Shown: one piece after another, positions 17,901 to 25,547 of the stretch
Position numbering within the stretch: position 1 is the stretch's first letter
Layout of the letters: every line of letters begins with the position of its first letter
NCBI GenBank assembly: GCA_050305935.1
Contig: JBNLGG010000001.1
Location: 62,001 to 126,000, forward strand
Source: CAJXNP01 sp050305935
GTDB taxonomy: Bacteria; Bacteroidota; Bacteroidia; Cytophagales; Cyclobacteriaceae
Length of the DNA: 64,000 bases
Direction of reading: 5' to 3'
Translations under genes and position numbers: made by a program
The notes under the pieces: model-generated
The model's database searches: none
Seen by the model: the letters and a program-made list of their open reading frames with translations, nothing else
Told to the model about the DNA's origin: nothing

Positions 17901-19181
17901 TTGGTAGAAAATGATATGGGTTGCCGGGATTCGATTGCGAAAACACTGGTCGTCGTCGAAAGATCGGTCAAACCGATCATTGAAAATCAACGAATCTGCA
18001 AAGGAGAATCTGCCTCCATCAGCGCACAGAATACATCGAGCATTAACGTTTACGACTCGCCGTCACTAAATATTTTACTGTTTTCAGGAAATGAATTTGT
18101 TACTGCCCCCTTGCAAAACTCAATTTCCTATTACATAACGAATGATGAAGGGAATGAAAGTCTACCTGTGAAGGTAAATGTGGAGGTGTCGCATCCTGAT
18201 TTGGCGATGGAATATGCCGTCGATACACTGAACCTGGATAAAAAATACCTGTTGAGCGTCCAAGAAAATTCACTCGCTGCCACCTCCACTTCCTGGGATA
18301 TCAATGGACAGGGATTTTCTACTTCATCTGTTTTGTATGATTACGAAAACGATGCGGAGATCAATATCAGGCTGTTTGGCCAGGATTCTTTGGCCTGTAG
18401 TGACACTATCCAGGCTTTGATTGTCCCGCAGCAGAGTGGGTCGGTTGCTTTAAATGACGTCGAAATTTGCATCAATGAATCGGTGACGATCCGGCCACAG
18501 GGGGGAGAGCTTTTTTATTTTTATGGTGATGCGGAGCAAAGCCGTTTGCTCCACAAGGGTCGGGAATTTACTACAGGGCCTATTCGCCAGGATACCACTT
18601 TTTTTGTGACCAATGTTGACCAATGGCTTGAAGGAGAGGTGACAACGATGGAGATTCTTCTGAAACCATTAAAGGCTGAAATCTTGATGACCCCGGAGTC
18701 AATGAACCTGGCAACAGACAAAACAGTTTTACTCCGGAATGTAAGTGAGGCAGCCACTGAAAGCTATTGGCTTCTACCCTCGGGATCGGTTGATTTTTCT
18801 AACGAAAGGGAAGAAGTGATCGAACAACCTGGGTCCTATGGCTATACCTTGATAGCTAAAAGTGGCGAAAGTTGTGTGGATACAGCCAAAGTTACGCTTG
18901 TGGCTTATCTTATTACTGCTTTGGAAGAAAGCGAGGTGGAAGGTATTATATTTTATCCAAATCCGGCTGATGCCCGTCTACTAATCCAAGCGGGAACCAT
19001 TGACCTGGAAAAGGTAGAATTAGTGGACGCCAGCGGAAAGCTCCTGGGTTCGAAAAGTCAGGAAGGCCATCGTCTCCGGGAAGTTGAATTTAATGTTTCA
19101 GGTCTTGCGAATGGAATTTATTTAGTAAGATTGCACACCAAAGACCGAACGATCATTTCCAAAATCATCGTTCAGCATTGA
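14967..19181 (+). CDS. Secreted subtilisin-like (S8) serine protease with PKD domain and T9SS type A sorting domain
   Basis: This 1404-residue secreted protease has a signal peptide ending near LLSQS. An N-terminal propeptide-like region (about 25-130) precedes the S8 domain with the triad D167 (AIVDTGVDTDHPDL), H222 (GNGHGNIVTGI) and S378 (NGTSYSAPMVAGAAALV). The usual HGT around the His is HGN here. A calcium-site-like acidic stretch follows the Asp (DDDGDGFIDN). Residues ~450-850 look like beta-rich adhesion modules. A PKD-like repeat lies around FNWDLGNGYFSTNENPVATYS (about 948-968), followed by further Ig-like units. The last ~75 residues (IIFYPNPADARL to IISKIIVQH) are a type A T9SS sorting domain, so it should be exported across the outer membrane. 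The start is GTG, and an in-frame stop precedes it directly. Confidence 0.92.
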   Translation: MSAKVVLAFLIIWIPGYLLSQSIDPSILRRNISPDVVIVKLKEAPDNLRVAQHPLDKIQELIPVKEINPVVNSPANGRLAKSSLGIERIFRITLKDNEPVANAVNKLRHQDWIEYAEPLFLDQLLYTPNDPHAAPGSGNQYHLSNINAYNAWNIEKGDTNIVVAIVDTGVDTDHPDLAPNIAYNYDDPINGVDDDGDGFIDNFMGWDIADNDNNPNTDGNGHGNIVTGISSAKTNNGIGLAGVGFNSRFLPVKILQNFSGFLVHSYDGVLYAANQGCQVINLSWGGPWNYSAYAQDIINYVVLDRDAVVVSAAGNTPDEIDFYPASYDNVLSVTASDASDNFANWATYSYHVDLMAPGQSIFSANKNGGYSDGGNGTSYSAPMVAGAAALVRKQFPLYDARQVMEQLRVTATNVSGIGNNASYEGRIGRGKLNVAKALADSTLPSIRIHDFSFTGNYGDYIFPGDTIVVQSSVINFLRNVANPKITFTTEGNTTVSDDISIGASSLGTYEQLSVDNWQVIIDDNLVPYSRLLFKADIKGNNYSDWDYHQLRTAPWYIDVTSNSLQLTVTSDGDLGYDRDSLYWGEGLWFGNEQLANYLGIIISREDHYLANNVVTDYGLKSCDQDFVEETYVRMYNNSTASLDARSTFVENEVIDKNGLSVEQKILGWDDLPDNDFFVLEYRLTNRSDSVLNAINLALFSDWDINNPLTNSINYDAGSGIAYAFSPAANNLFAGLALLNSGDTSMYAIDKSDQNGHTPDMDSLFTDSLKIAWSQSDFVKTQAGNLAGGNDIASLMGYRNVDLNPGESKKLAFVMMAATSLDQLKNLVERAKTYYQQYLDSPPFEEFFYACQGDSAMISFDGLPFKIFADAAQTQLIDSTLAHKTTPILHDTAFFVSKVIDGIAADVRKIVVRPRMPQADFMSFTDTLFIATETLDTITFFNQSVDASIFNWDLGNGYFSTNENPVATYSIAGEYDIKFLVENDMGCRDSIAKTLVVVERSVKPIIENQRICKGESASISAQNTSSINVYDSPSLNILLFSGNEFVTAPLQNSISYYITNDEGNESLPVKVNVEVSHPDLAMEYAVDTLNLDKKYLLSVQENSLAATSTSWDINGQGFSTSSVLYDYENDAEINIRLFGQDSLACSDTIQALIVPQQSGSVALNDVEICINESVTIRPQGGELFYFYGDAEQSRLLHKGREFTTGPIRQDTTFFVTNVDQWLEGEVTTMEILLKPLKAEILMTPESMNLATDKTVLLRNVSEAATESYWLLPSGSVDFSNEREEVIEQPGSYGYTLIAKSGESCVDTAKVTLVAYLITALEESEVEGIIFYPNPADARLLIQAGTIDLEKVELVDASGKLLGSKSQEGHRLREVEFNVSGLANGIYLVRLHTKDRTIISKIIVQH

Positions 19182-19222
19182 TCGGTGGACAAAGCTTCAC
19201 CTCCAAAATAAAAAATAACGAC

Positions 19223-20476
19223 ATGAAGCAAGTGCTGGCTGAAATCATTACCATAGGTGATGAGATCCTCTATGGTCAAACCCTTGACACAAACTCCCAT
19301 TTTATTAGTGAAAAGCTAGGCGAGATAGGCGTAAAACTATGGAGGAAAACTACCATAGGAGACAGCGAAGAAGATATCCTGAGAGCATTCAAAATTGCCG
19401 AAGAGAATGTGGACATTGTGATCATCACAGGAGGATTAGGCCCCACCAGTGACGACTTGACCAAGCCATGTCTGGCAAAGTATTTTGACTGCCCGATTGA
19501 AATTAATGATCAGGCTCTGGCAGAAGTTACCGCCTTTTTTGAAAGGCGCGGAAGGGAATTGACAGCACTCAACCGCAATCAGGCCGCCTTGCCTACCGCC
19601 TGTGACATGTTGTGCAATCCGGTTGGCACCGCCCCGGGCATGTGGTTTCATCGAAACGGGAAGGTGTTTGTTTCCCTGCCGGGTGTTCCGCATGAGATGC
19701 AATACCTGATCGAACATGAAGTGGTCAAACGACTTGTCGATACATTTCCGCTTCCGGTGATTTATCATAAAATGATAAAGACATGTGGTATTGGGGAATC
19801 TTTTCTAGCCGATATCATAAAGGATTGGGAGACTAGTCTCCCGAAACACTTTAAGCTGGCTTACCTGCCCACATTGGGTGAAGTGAAACTGCGGCTTACC
19901 GCTACCGGGAGTTCCAGGAATATGCTGGATATTGAAGCCAAAGTGTTGGTGGACCAATTGAAGGATCTGGCTGGAAAGTATATTTATGGCTATGAAGATG
20001 AATCCCTGGAATTTAAGATCGGACAAATATTGGCCGAGAGAAAACTAACGATTTCTACTGCTGAAAGCTGCACGGGAGGATACCTGGCACACGTGATCAC
20101 TTCCGTTCCGGGAAGTTCGAGGTATTTCCGGGGATCGGTGGTTGCTTACCATAATGAGATCAAGCAGGAAATATTGGGAGTTCCGGAGGAAATTCTTCAA
20201 CAACATGGTGCGGTGAGCGAGGAAACGGTCAAACTGATGGCTGAAAATGCTCGGAAGAAGCTAAAAACGGATATTGCAATTGCTACGAGCGGCATTGCCG
20301 GGCCTGACGGGGGAACCGATGAAAAATCCGTTGGATTAGTATGGATGGCATATGCAGACGGAAATGGAACGGTAGCGAAGAAAGAGCAATTCCTTAAGGA
20401 CAGAATGTTTAATATTCAATATAGCTCAAAAACCCTTCTCACTATTCTTTACCGTAAATTGATGGGAATTGATTAA
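19223..20476 (+). CDS. cinA: CinA family competence/damage-inducible protein (NMN amidohydrolase type)
   Basis: This 417-residue two-domain protein starts with a MoaB/MogA-like fold (VLAEIITIGDEILYGQTLDTNS, then ITGGLGPTSDDLTK and LPGVPHEMQYL). Residues from about 255 form the CinA C-terminal domain with STAESCTGGYLAHVITSVPGSS and ATSGIAGPDGGTDEKSVGLV. The family combines ADP-ribose pyrophosphatase and nicotinamide-mononucleotide deamidase activities for pyridine-nucleotide salvage. The ATG at 19223 gives the usual N-terminus; a TTG at 19178 would overlap the protease gene by four bases. It directly follows the protease on the same strand, so they may share a transcript. Confidence 0.93.
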   Translation: MKQVLAEIITIGDEILYGQTLDTNSHFISEKLGEIGVKLWRKTTIGDSEEDILRAFKIAEENVDIVIITGGLGPTSDDLTKPCLAKYFDCPIEINDQALAEVTAFFERRGRELTALNRNQAALPTACDMLCNPVGTAPGMWFHRNGKVFVSLPGVPHEMQYLIEHEVVKRLVDTFPLPVIYHKMIKTCGIGESFLADIIKDWETSLPKHFKLAYLPTLGEVKLRLTATGSSRNMLDIEAKVLVDQLKDLAGKYIYGYEDESLEFKIGQILAERKLTISTAESCTGGYLAHVITSVPGSSRYFRGSVVAYHNEIKQEILGVPEEILQQHGAVSEETVKLMAENARKKLKTDIAIATSGIAGPDGGTDEKSVGLVWMAYADGNGTVAKKEQFLKDRMFNIQYSSKTLLTILYRKLMGID

Positions 20477-20574
20477 GCAAAGACCTTTCATTTTCTAATT
20501 ATCAAAATGATATTTTCGGCTTAAAACACTAACTTGGCGGTCGTTAATTCTTAACAAATTAAACACTAACGAAG

Positions 20575-21897
20575 ATGGCACTAATCAAAGTTGTACTTCC
20601 GAAGATGGGCGAGAGTGTGATGGAAGCCACCATCAATACGTGGTTAAAAAAAGTAGGTGATATGGTGGAGGAAGAGGAGCCACTATTGGAAGTGTCGACA
20701 GATAAAGTAGATACAGAAGTACCGTCAGCACACTCAGGAATTATTCAGGAAATACTTGTCAGTGAAGGTCAGGTGGCCCAGGTGGGTGAGCCCATTGCCG
20801 TCATTAATTCAGAAGAAGAGTTGCCTTCCACTAAAGAAAATCCGGGGTTGACAGTTAAGGAGGAAAAAAAGCCTCCATTAAAAAAAGAATCTGGAATACC
20901 GGTAGATACTTCTTCCACCAATGGAAGCAAGCCTAATGGAGTCGAACCGGCCAAACAAAGCACCGCAAAATCGGATCGATTTTATTCGCCCCTGGTAAAG
21001 AATATTGCGAAAGAGGAAAATATTGGCATTACCGAGTTGGATCAGATTCCAGGCACGGGAAAAGACAACCGTGTGACAAAAGCGGATATACTGCAGTACC
21101 TGGAAAACCGAAAAGGCGGAGTGGAAGTCGCTGTGGCGAAACCGGCAAAAAAAATTTCAGTTCCAAAAGTGGAAGTATCTATCACCGCTGACGACGAAAT
21201 CATCGAAATGGACCGCATGCGTAAGATCATTGCCGAGCGCATGGTGGAATCGAGGAGAATCTCGGCGCATGTGCAGTCATTTATTGAAGCGGATGTAACA
21301 CCCATTGTAAAATGGAGGGAGCAGGTAAAAGATAGTTTTGAGAAGGCAACCGGAGAAAAGCTGACGTACACGCCAGTATTTTTGGATGCGATCATAAGAG
21401 CCATCAAGGATTTTCCGATGATCAATGTATCGGTCGATGGTACCAATATCATCCGCCACCGAAGGGTAAATATAGGAATGGCGGTCGCTCTTCCCACGGG
21501 CAACCTAATTGTACCCGTGATAAAAAATGCAGATCAACTTAATTTAGTGGGTCTCGCCAGAAAGGTGAACGATCTGGCACATCGGGCACGGAAAAATGAA
21601 CTCAGCCCCGACGAAGTGAAGGGTGGAACCTACACCGTCACCAACGTAGGAAGCTTTGGAAGCGTCATGGGAACTCCCATCATTCTCCAACCGCAAGTAG
21701 CCATCATGGCAATAGGTGCCATTGTGAAGAAACCTGCGGTGATAGAAACACCCGATGGTGACATGATTGGTATCCGTCACAAAATGTTCCTTTCTCACTC
21801 CTATGACCATCGCGTGGTGGACGGCATGCTGGGCAGCATGTTTGCCAAAAGGGTGGTGGAATACCTGGAGAGTTTTGACACGGGTACGCGGTTTTAA
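20575..21897 (+). CDS. 2-oxo acid dehydrogenase E2 component (dihydrolipoamide acyltransferase)
   Basis: This 440-residue E2 has three recognisable parts. The lipoyl domain spans residues 1-78, with lipoylated K44 in STDKVDTEVPS. The peripheral subunit-binding domain lies around 137-178 (YSPLVKNIAKEENIGITELDQIPGTGKDNRVTKADIL). The catalytic domain runs from about 210 and contains H412 and D416 in SYDHRVVDG. The linkers are charged and rich in Lys, Glu and Pro. Sequence style (MGESVMEATI) is closest to branched-chain or generic 2-oxoacid complexes rather than the classical pyruvate or 2-oxoglutarate enzymes, but substrate cannot be settled here. No E1 or E3 gene is adjacent, so the other subunits are elsewhere. 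A strong terminator follows at 21921. Confidence 0.92.
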   Translation: MALIKVVLPKMGESVMEATINTWLKKVGDMVEEEEPLLEVSTDKVDTEVPSAHSGIIQEILVSEGQVAQVGEPIAVINSEEELPSTKENPGLTVKEEKKPPLKKESGIPVDTSSTNGSKPNGVEPAKQSTAKSDRFYSPLVKNIAKEENIGITELDQIPGTGKDNRVTKADILQYLENRKGGVEVAVAKPAKKISVPKVEVSITADDEIIEMDRMRKIIAERMVESRRISAHVQSFIEADVTPIVKWREQVKDSFEKATGEKLTYTPVFLDAIIRAIKDFPMINVSVDGTNIIRHRRVNIGMAVALPTGNLIVPVIKNADQLNLVGLARKVNDLAHRARKNELSPDEVKGGTYTVTNVGSFGSVMGTPIILQPQVAIMAIGAIVKKPAVIETPDGDMIGIRHKMFLSHSYDHRVVDGMLGSMFAKRVVEYLESFDTGTRF

Positions 21898-21920
21898 GAA
21901 AAAAATTATTGGTAACAAAC

Positions 21921-21954
21921 AAAAAGCCTCCAGGTATTCCCCTGGAGGCTTTTT
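21921..21954. terminator. Bidirectional intrinsic terminator between the E2 gene and htpG
   Basis: A perfect 14-base inverted repeat (21921-21934 and 21941-21954; AAAAAGCCTCCAGG and its complement) has a six-base loop. A-tracts on one side and T-tracts on the other let it work for the E2 transcript on the plus strand and for htpG on the minus strand. It lies 23 bases after the E2 stop. Confidence 0.9.
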
Positions 21955-21980
21955 GTCTTTATGTTGATATTTATGGATCG

Positions 21981-22053
21981 GGAGAGGTTTGTCGGGGGAC
22001 AAACCTTGGGGTATCAACCCCCAACCTTGGCTTGTCCCCTGACAAGCCACTCC
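21981..22053. repeat. Triple-hairpin palindromic element between the E2 gene and htpG
   Basis: Three adjacent stem-loops fill 73 bases. Hairpin 1 is GGTTTGTC/GACAAACC (21986-21993, 21998-22005) with a GGGG loop. Hairpin 2 is TTGGGG/CCCCAA (22006-22011, 22019-22024). Hairpin 3 is GGCTTGTC/GACAAGCC (22029-22036, 22041-22048) with a CCCT loop. Hairpins 1 and 3 are near-identical in sequence, so the outer arms 21981-21993 and 22041-22053 can also pair with each other across the element, giving an alternative long fold. It is separate from the terminator just upstream. The layout suits a REP/BIME-like repeat. Confidence 0.75.
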
Positions 22054-22061
22054 GACAATTT

Positions 22062-23939
22062 TTATTTTATCAAATCCAGACTCCTTTTGATAAATGCAGT
22101 AAGGTCAGCGCCCTTCAGCATATTTTGGGAAAGTAGCGCCAGTTCGTAGGCCTGCTTTGCCAGGTCTTTTTGAACTGTCTCATCCTTTTCTTTCAGGATC
22201 TTGCCAATCAATTCATGGTTTCCATTGACAGCAATGTTGAGTGTCATGGGCAGGTTACCAAACATCATTGGCCCGCCACCCATTTTCTGCATGTCGTTCA
22301 TTCTCCGCATGAATTCATTTTGGGTGATGGTCACCGGAAGTTCATCGGTTGAGAGCGACTCTACAGCCACCGAGTGACCTTTTTCTTTCACCAGTTCTTC
22401 AAAGATTTTCTTCACCTTCTCCTGCTCATCATTGCTTAACACACTTTCCTTTTTCTCATCTTTTTCAATGAGCTTGTCGAGGATATCTGCATCCACCCGC
22501 TTCCAACTGGTTTTTTCCAGCTTCATCTCGACGCTGTTCACAAAGTGGTTGTCCAATGGACCATCCAGCTTGATCACATCATAGCCACGCTTTTTGGCGG
22601 ACTGAATATATGAATCTTGTGCCTCCACATCAGACGTATAAAGATGGACGACCGAGTCATTTTTATCTGTTTGATTCGGCTTTACTTGTTCTTTGTACTC
22701 ATTGAAGGTGTAAAACTTTCCGTCTACATTTTCTAGCAGGGCAAAGTCTTTTGCCTTCTCATAAAACTTCTCTTCGCTGATGATCCCGTATTTCACAAAT
22801 ACATTCAGACTTTCCCATTTTGACTCAAATGCCTTTCTGTCTTTTTTAAATAATTCGGATAGCTTATCAGCTACTTTTTTTGTAATGTGAGAATTGATCT
22901 TTTTGACATTGCCATCTGATTGCAGAAAACTCCTGGAAACATTGAGAGGAATATCCGGCGAGTCAATTACCCCGTGCAACAGCATGAGAAATTCGGGGAC
23001 TACATCCTTCACTTCGTCCGTAATGAATACCTGCTTGGAGTACAATTGGATCTTGTTTTTTTGAACTTCGACATCCAGTTTGATTTTTGGAAAATAAAGA
23101 ATTCCCGTCAGGTTAAATGGATAGTCCACATTCAGATGGATCCAGAATAAAGGGTCTTCAGAAAAAGGATACAATTCCTTATAAAAAGCCAGGTAGTCTT
23201 CATCTTTTAGGTCAGAAGGAGCCTTCGTCCAAAGAGGCTTTGGATTATTGATGACATTCGGCTTCTTAACCGTTTTGTCTTTCTCGTCTTCCTTTTCCGC
23301 TTTTATTGTTTCTTCTTTTTCGCCAAATACGATTGGCACAGGAAGGAACTTGCAGTATTTTTCAAGAATTTGGCTGACCCGGTAATCTTCCAGGAAATCT
23401 TCATTGTCTTTGTCAATGTGAAGGACTACTTCCGTTCCGCGATCTTTTTTCTTTGCCGGACTGATTTCAAATTCAGTACTTCCATCGCAGGTCCACTTGG
23501 CCGCTTCGGTGCCTTCCTGGTAGGATTGGGTGATGATATCCACTTTTTTGGATACCATGAACGCGCTGTAAAAACCAAGGCCGAACATTCCAATGATCTG
23601 GCTGGCATCACCCTTGTCCTTATATTTTTCTACAAATTCGGTTGCTCCCGAAAATGCGATCTGGTTAATGTATTTTTTAATTTCCTCGGCAGTCATACCG
23701 ATACCATAATCTTTTATGGTAATGGTCTTTTTCTTTTTGTCGACGCTTACCTCCACTTTGAGGTCGCCCAGCTCCCCTTTGAATTCACCGATGGATGACA
23801 ATCGCTGTAATTTTTGTGTTGCATCCACGGCATTGGAAACTAATTCCCTCAAAAAGATCTCATGATCCGAGTATAGGAATTTTTTGATGATGGGGAAAAT
23901 GTTTTCGGTATGAATTGAAATAGAACCTTTCTCTTGCAT
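22062..23939 (-). CDS. htpG: Molecular chaperone HtpG (Hsp90)
   Basis: This is the ATP-dependent Hsp90 chaperone, about 625 residues. The GHKL ATPase domain is at the N-terminus: SIHTENIFPIIKKFLYSDHEIFLRELVSNAVDA, IKDYGIGMTAEEIKKYI with the DxGxGM motif, and the GMFGLGFYSAFMVS lid segment. The charged linker (KAEKEDEKDKTVKKPN) leads to the middle domain with NVSRSFLQ, and the C-terminal dimerisation domain follows (NEFMRRMNDMQKMGGGPMMFG). ATG 23939 gives MQEKGSISIHTEN, the normal Bacteroidota start; ATG 23948 is possible, and the TTG at 23975 is unlikely. The divergent upstream region carries the TGACA/TGTCA cluster. No CIRCE element was seen. Confidence 0.95.
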   Translation of the reverse strand: MQEKGSISIHTENIFPIIKKFLYSDHEIFLRELVSNAVDATQKLQRLSSIGEFKGELGDLKVEVSVDKKKKTITIKDYGIGMTAEEIKKYINQIAFSGATEFVEKYKDKGDASQIIGMFGLGFYSAFMVSKKVDIITQSYQEGTEAAKWTCDGSTEFEISPAKKKDRGTEVVLHIDKDNEDFLEDYRVSQILEKYCKFLPVPIVFGEKEETIKAEKEDEKDKTVKKPNVINNPKPLWTKAPSDLKDEDYLAFYKELYPFSEDPLFWIHLNVDYPFNLTGILYFPKIKLDVEVQKNKIQLYSKQVFITDEVKDVVPEFLMLLHGVIDSPDIPLNVSRSFLQSDGNVKKINSHITKKVADKLSELFKKDRKAFESKWESLNVFVKYGIISEEKFYEKAKDFALLENVDGKFYTFNEYKEQVKPNQTDKNDSVVHLYTSDVEAQDSYIQSAKKRGYDVIKLDGPLDNHFVNSVEMKLEKTSWKRVDADILDKLIEKDEKKESVLSNDEQEKVKKIFEELVKEKGHSVAVESLSTDELPVTITQNEFMRRMNDMQKMGGGPMMFGNLPMTLNIAVNGNHELIGKILKEKDETVQKDLAKQAYELALLSQNMLKGADLTAFIKRSLDLIK

Positions 23940-24017
23940 AATCTTCATTTTTTTAGACTGACCAACGCTTTTCAAATTTTATTCCATTGCACATAATTAA
24001 AAGGATAAGTGAAAAAT

Positions 24018-24093
24018 TGACAGTTTTTGTTCGGCCGTGTCAGTATTGTCAAACAAAGGCTGACAGGATAGGTCATAAATTAACCTGACACGG
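24018..24093. promoter_or_regulatory. Operator-like cluster of TGACA/TGTCA half-sites between htpG and the sigma-factor gene
   Basis: Five TGACA or TGTCA pentamers lie within 73 bases of the divergent promoter region, at 24018, 24038, 24047, 24061 and 24086. CCGTGTCAG (24035-24043) and CTGACACGG (24085-24093) form a perfect 9-base inverted repeat. This spacing and symmetry suit binding by a dimeric regulator controlling htpG, the ECF operon or both. The regulator is unknown and no promoter boxes could be assigned with confidence. Confidence 0.4.
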
Positions 24094-24174
24094 TGTGAAT
24101 AAGTAGGCTATTGATTAATTTCAATAAATATATCTCTGTCATGCAACCTCTGTTATAAACATAGCATCTACCCA

Positions 24175-24771
24175 ATGAATGCTGATTCAGACATGCTTCA
24201 AACAACTAAGACCTATTCAGAAGAATCGTTGATTGTGGATTGCAAAAAGGGTAAGTCAAAAGCTCAAAAGGAGCTTTATGACCGCTATGCTCCGACAATG
24301 CTGGGCCTATGCATCCGGTATATAAAGAGCAAAGCAGAAGCAGAAGATGTGATGATCGCCGGGTTTATGAAAATCTTCACTAACCTGAAACAGTATGAAG
24401 CGAAAGGAAGCTTTGAAGGATGGATGAAGAGGATTATGGTGAATGAATCATTGATGTACATCAGAAGAAATAAAGCGATGTACGTGGAAGTGGACATTGA
24501 CCACGCAGTGAAAAGCCCGGATTATAACTGGAGTAATTCGAACTTAGAGACGGAAGATCTCAATAAAATGATAGAAGATCTTCCTACCGGGTACAGGACA
24601 ATTTTTAATCTGTATGCCATAGAAGGGTACAGCCATAAGGAAATTGGCGAGATGCTGAACATCAGTGAAAGTACATCAAAATCCCAGCTAAGCCGTGCCC
24701 GGGTAATTTTACAATCGAAAGTGGTGAAAATGGAAGAATCAATAAAAAGGGACAGACATGAAAGAGTATAA
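24175..24771 (+). CDS. ECF-type RNA polymerase sigma factor
   Basis: This 198-residue sigma-70 family factor shows region 2 around residues 35-100 (ELYDRYAPTMLGLCIRYIKSKAEAEDVMIAGFMKIF, then GSFEGWMKRIMVNESLMYIRR). Region 4 lies at about 135-185 (DLPTGYRTIFNLYAIEGYSHKEIGEMLNISESTSKSQLSRAR), a typical helix-turn-helix. Region 3 is absent, as expected for ECF factors. It is the first gene of a three-gene operon: the next gene overlaps it by 14 bases and encodes a single-pass membrane protein, then an outer-membrane barrel. That order suggests a sigma/anti-sigma pair sensing or controlling envelope state. The inverted-repeat cluster upstream may regulate it. Confidence 0.93.
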   Translation: MNADSDMLQTTKTYSEESLIVDCKKGKSKAQKELYDRYAPTMLGLCIRYIKSKAEAEDVMIAGFMKIFTNLKQYEAKGSFEGWMKRIMVNESLMYIRRNKAMYVEVDIDHAVKSPDYNWSNSNLETEDLNKMIEDLPTGYRTIFNLYAIEGYSHKEIGEMLNISESTSKSQLSRARVILQSKVVKMEESIKRDRHERV

Positions 24772-25528
24772 AATGGATCAATTTTTTCGGGAAAAACTTG
24801 CCAGCAGAAAGGAAATACCCTCAGACAATGCCTGGGAAAAGCTTTCTATGGAGCTGAGCAAAGCGAAAAAGAAAAAAAAGATGGTCTATTGGTATGTTGC
24901 CGCAAGTGTGGTGTTCTTTTTGGGATTAGGATATTTGTTGGTATTAAATAACCCAACCGAAAATGATTCTCCGCATGTAGCCAAATCAGAAGAGATGAAT
25001 TTGCCGAATGAAAATGAGCCTTCTGAAACATTAGCACATTTCAGGGAAGAAAGATTGGAAAACAAAGCGGAAGCGGAAAGTGAAAGCAATGATAATGGAG
25101 TAGAAAAGAAATCCGATACAACACCGGAACCGGAAAAGAAAATTGAAGCCAAACAGGCACCTGAAAAAAAAGACATTGAAAAGAGGAATGAGAACCAGGA
25201 CCCCGAAAAAGCGATAACACCTGCCGAAGTGATCAATATCGGTGAAGCTGTGGCGGAAGACGTGAGCGATATTGGTGCAGAAGAGCCACAGACAATCATA
25301 CCTGATGAGAAGGTGGTAGATCAATTAGCTGTCATTACAAATGAAGAATACCCTGAAATAGTAATTACCTATAAAAAATCAACGACTGAAGAAAAGCCTG
25401 AAAAGACCTTAAAGAAAATCGTCAACCTGGCCAGGGATTTTACGGAAGGTGGCTACGGCATTGGTCAGTTACGGGAAGCAAAAAATGAATTATTGGCATT
25501 CGAAAGAAAAAACAACAAAGACAATTAG
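24758..25528 (+). CDS. Single-pass membrane protein, putative anti-sigma factor
   Basis: This 256-residue protein has no clear family match. Residues 1-40 are a charged cytoplasmic segment (DQFFREKLASRKEIPSDNAWEKL, a pattern common before the helix of Bacteroidota anti-sigma-like proteins). A single membrane helix spans about 43-63 (VYWYVAASVVFFLGLGYLLVL). The rest is a highly acidic Glu/Lys/Pro-rich region, probably extended in the periplasm (residues ~70-200). The gene overlaps the sigma-factor gene by 14 bases, so the two are translationally coupled, which supports an anti-sigma role. I did not see a classical zinc-binding ZAS motif (HxxxCxxC). The function is inferred from position and topology. 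Confidence 0.6.
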   Translation: MKEYKMDQFFREKLASRKEIPSDNAWEKLSMELSKAKKKKKMVYWYVAASVVFFLGLGYLLVLNNPTENDSPHVAKSEEMNLPNENEPSETLAHFREERLENKAEAESESNDNGVEKKSDTTPEPEKKIEAKQAPEKKDIEKRNENQDPEKAITPAEVINIGEAVAEDVSDIGAEEPQTIIPDEKVVDQLAVITNEEYPEIVITYKKSTTEEKPEKTLKKIVNLARDFTEGGYGIGQLREAKNELLAFERKNNKDN

Positions 25529-25547
25529 AGATTAAATTAACGTGGAC

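Noticed and set aside
24886..25324. Long minus-strand readings opposite the anti-sigma gene
   Set aside because: They are antisense shadows of a Glu/Lys-rich coding sequence (low-complexity Phe/Ser-rich products).
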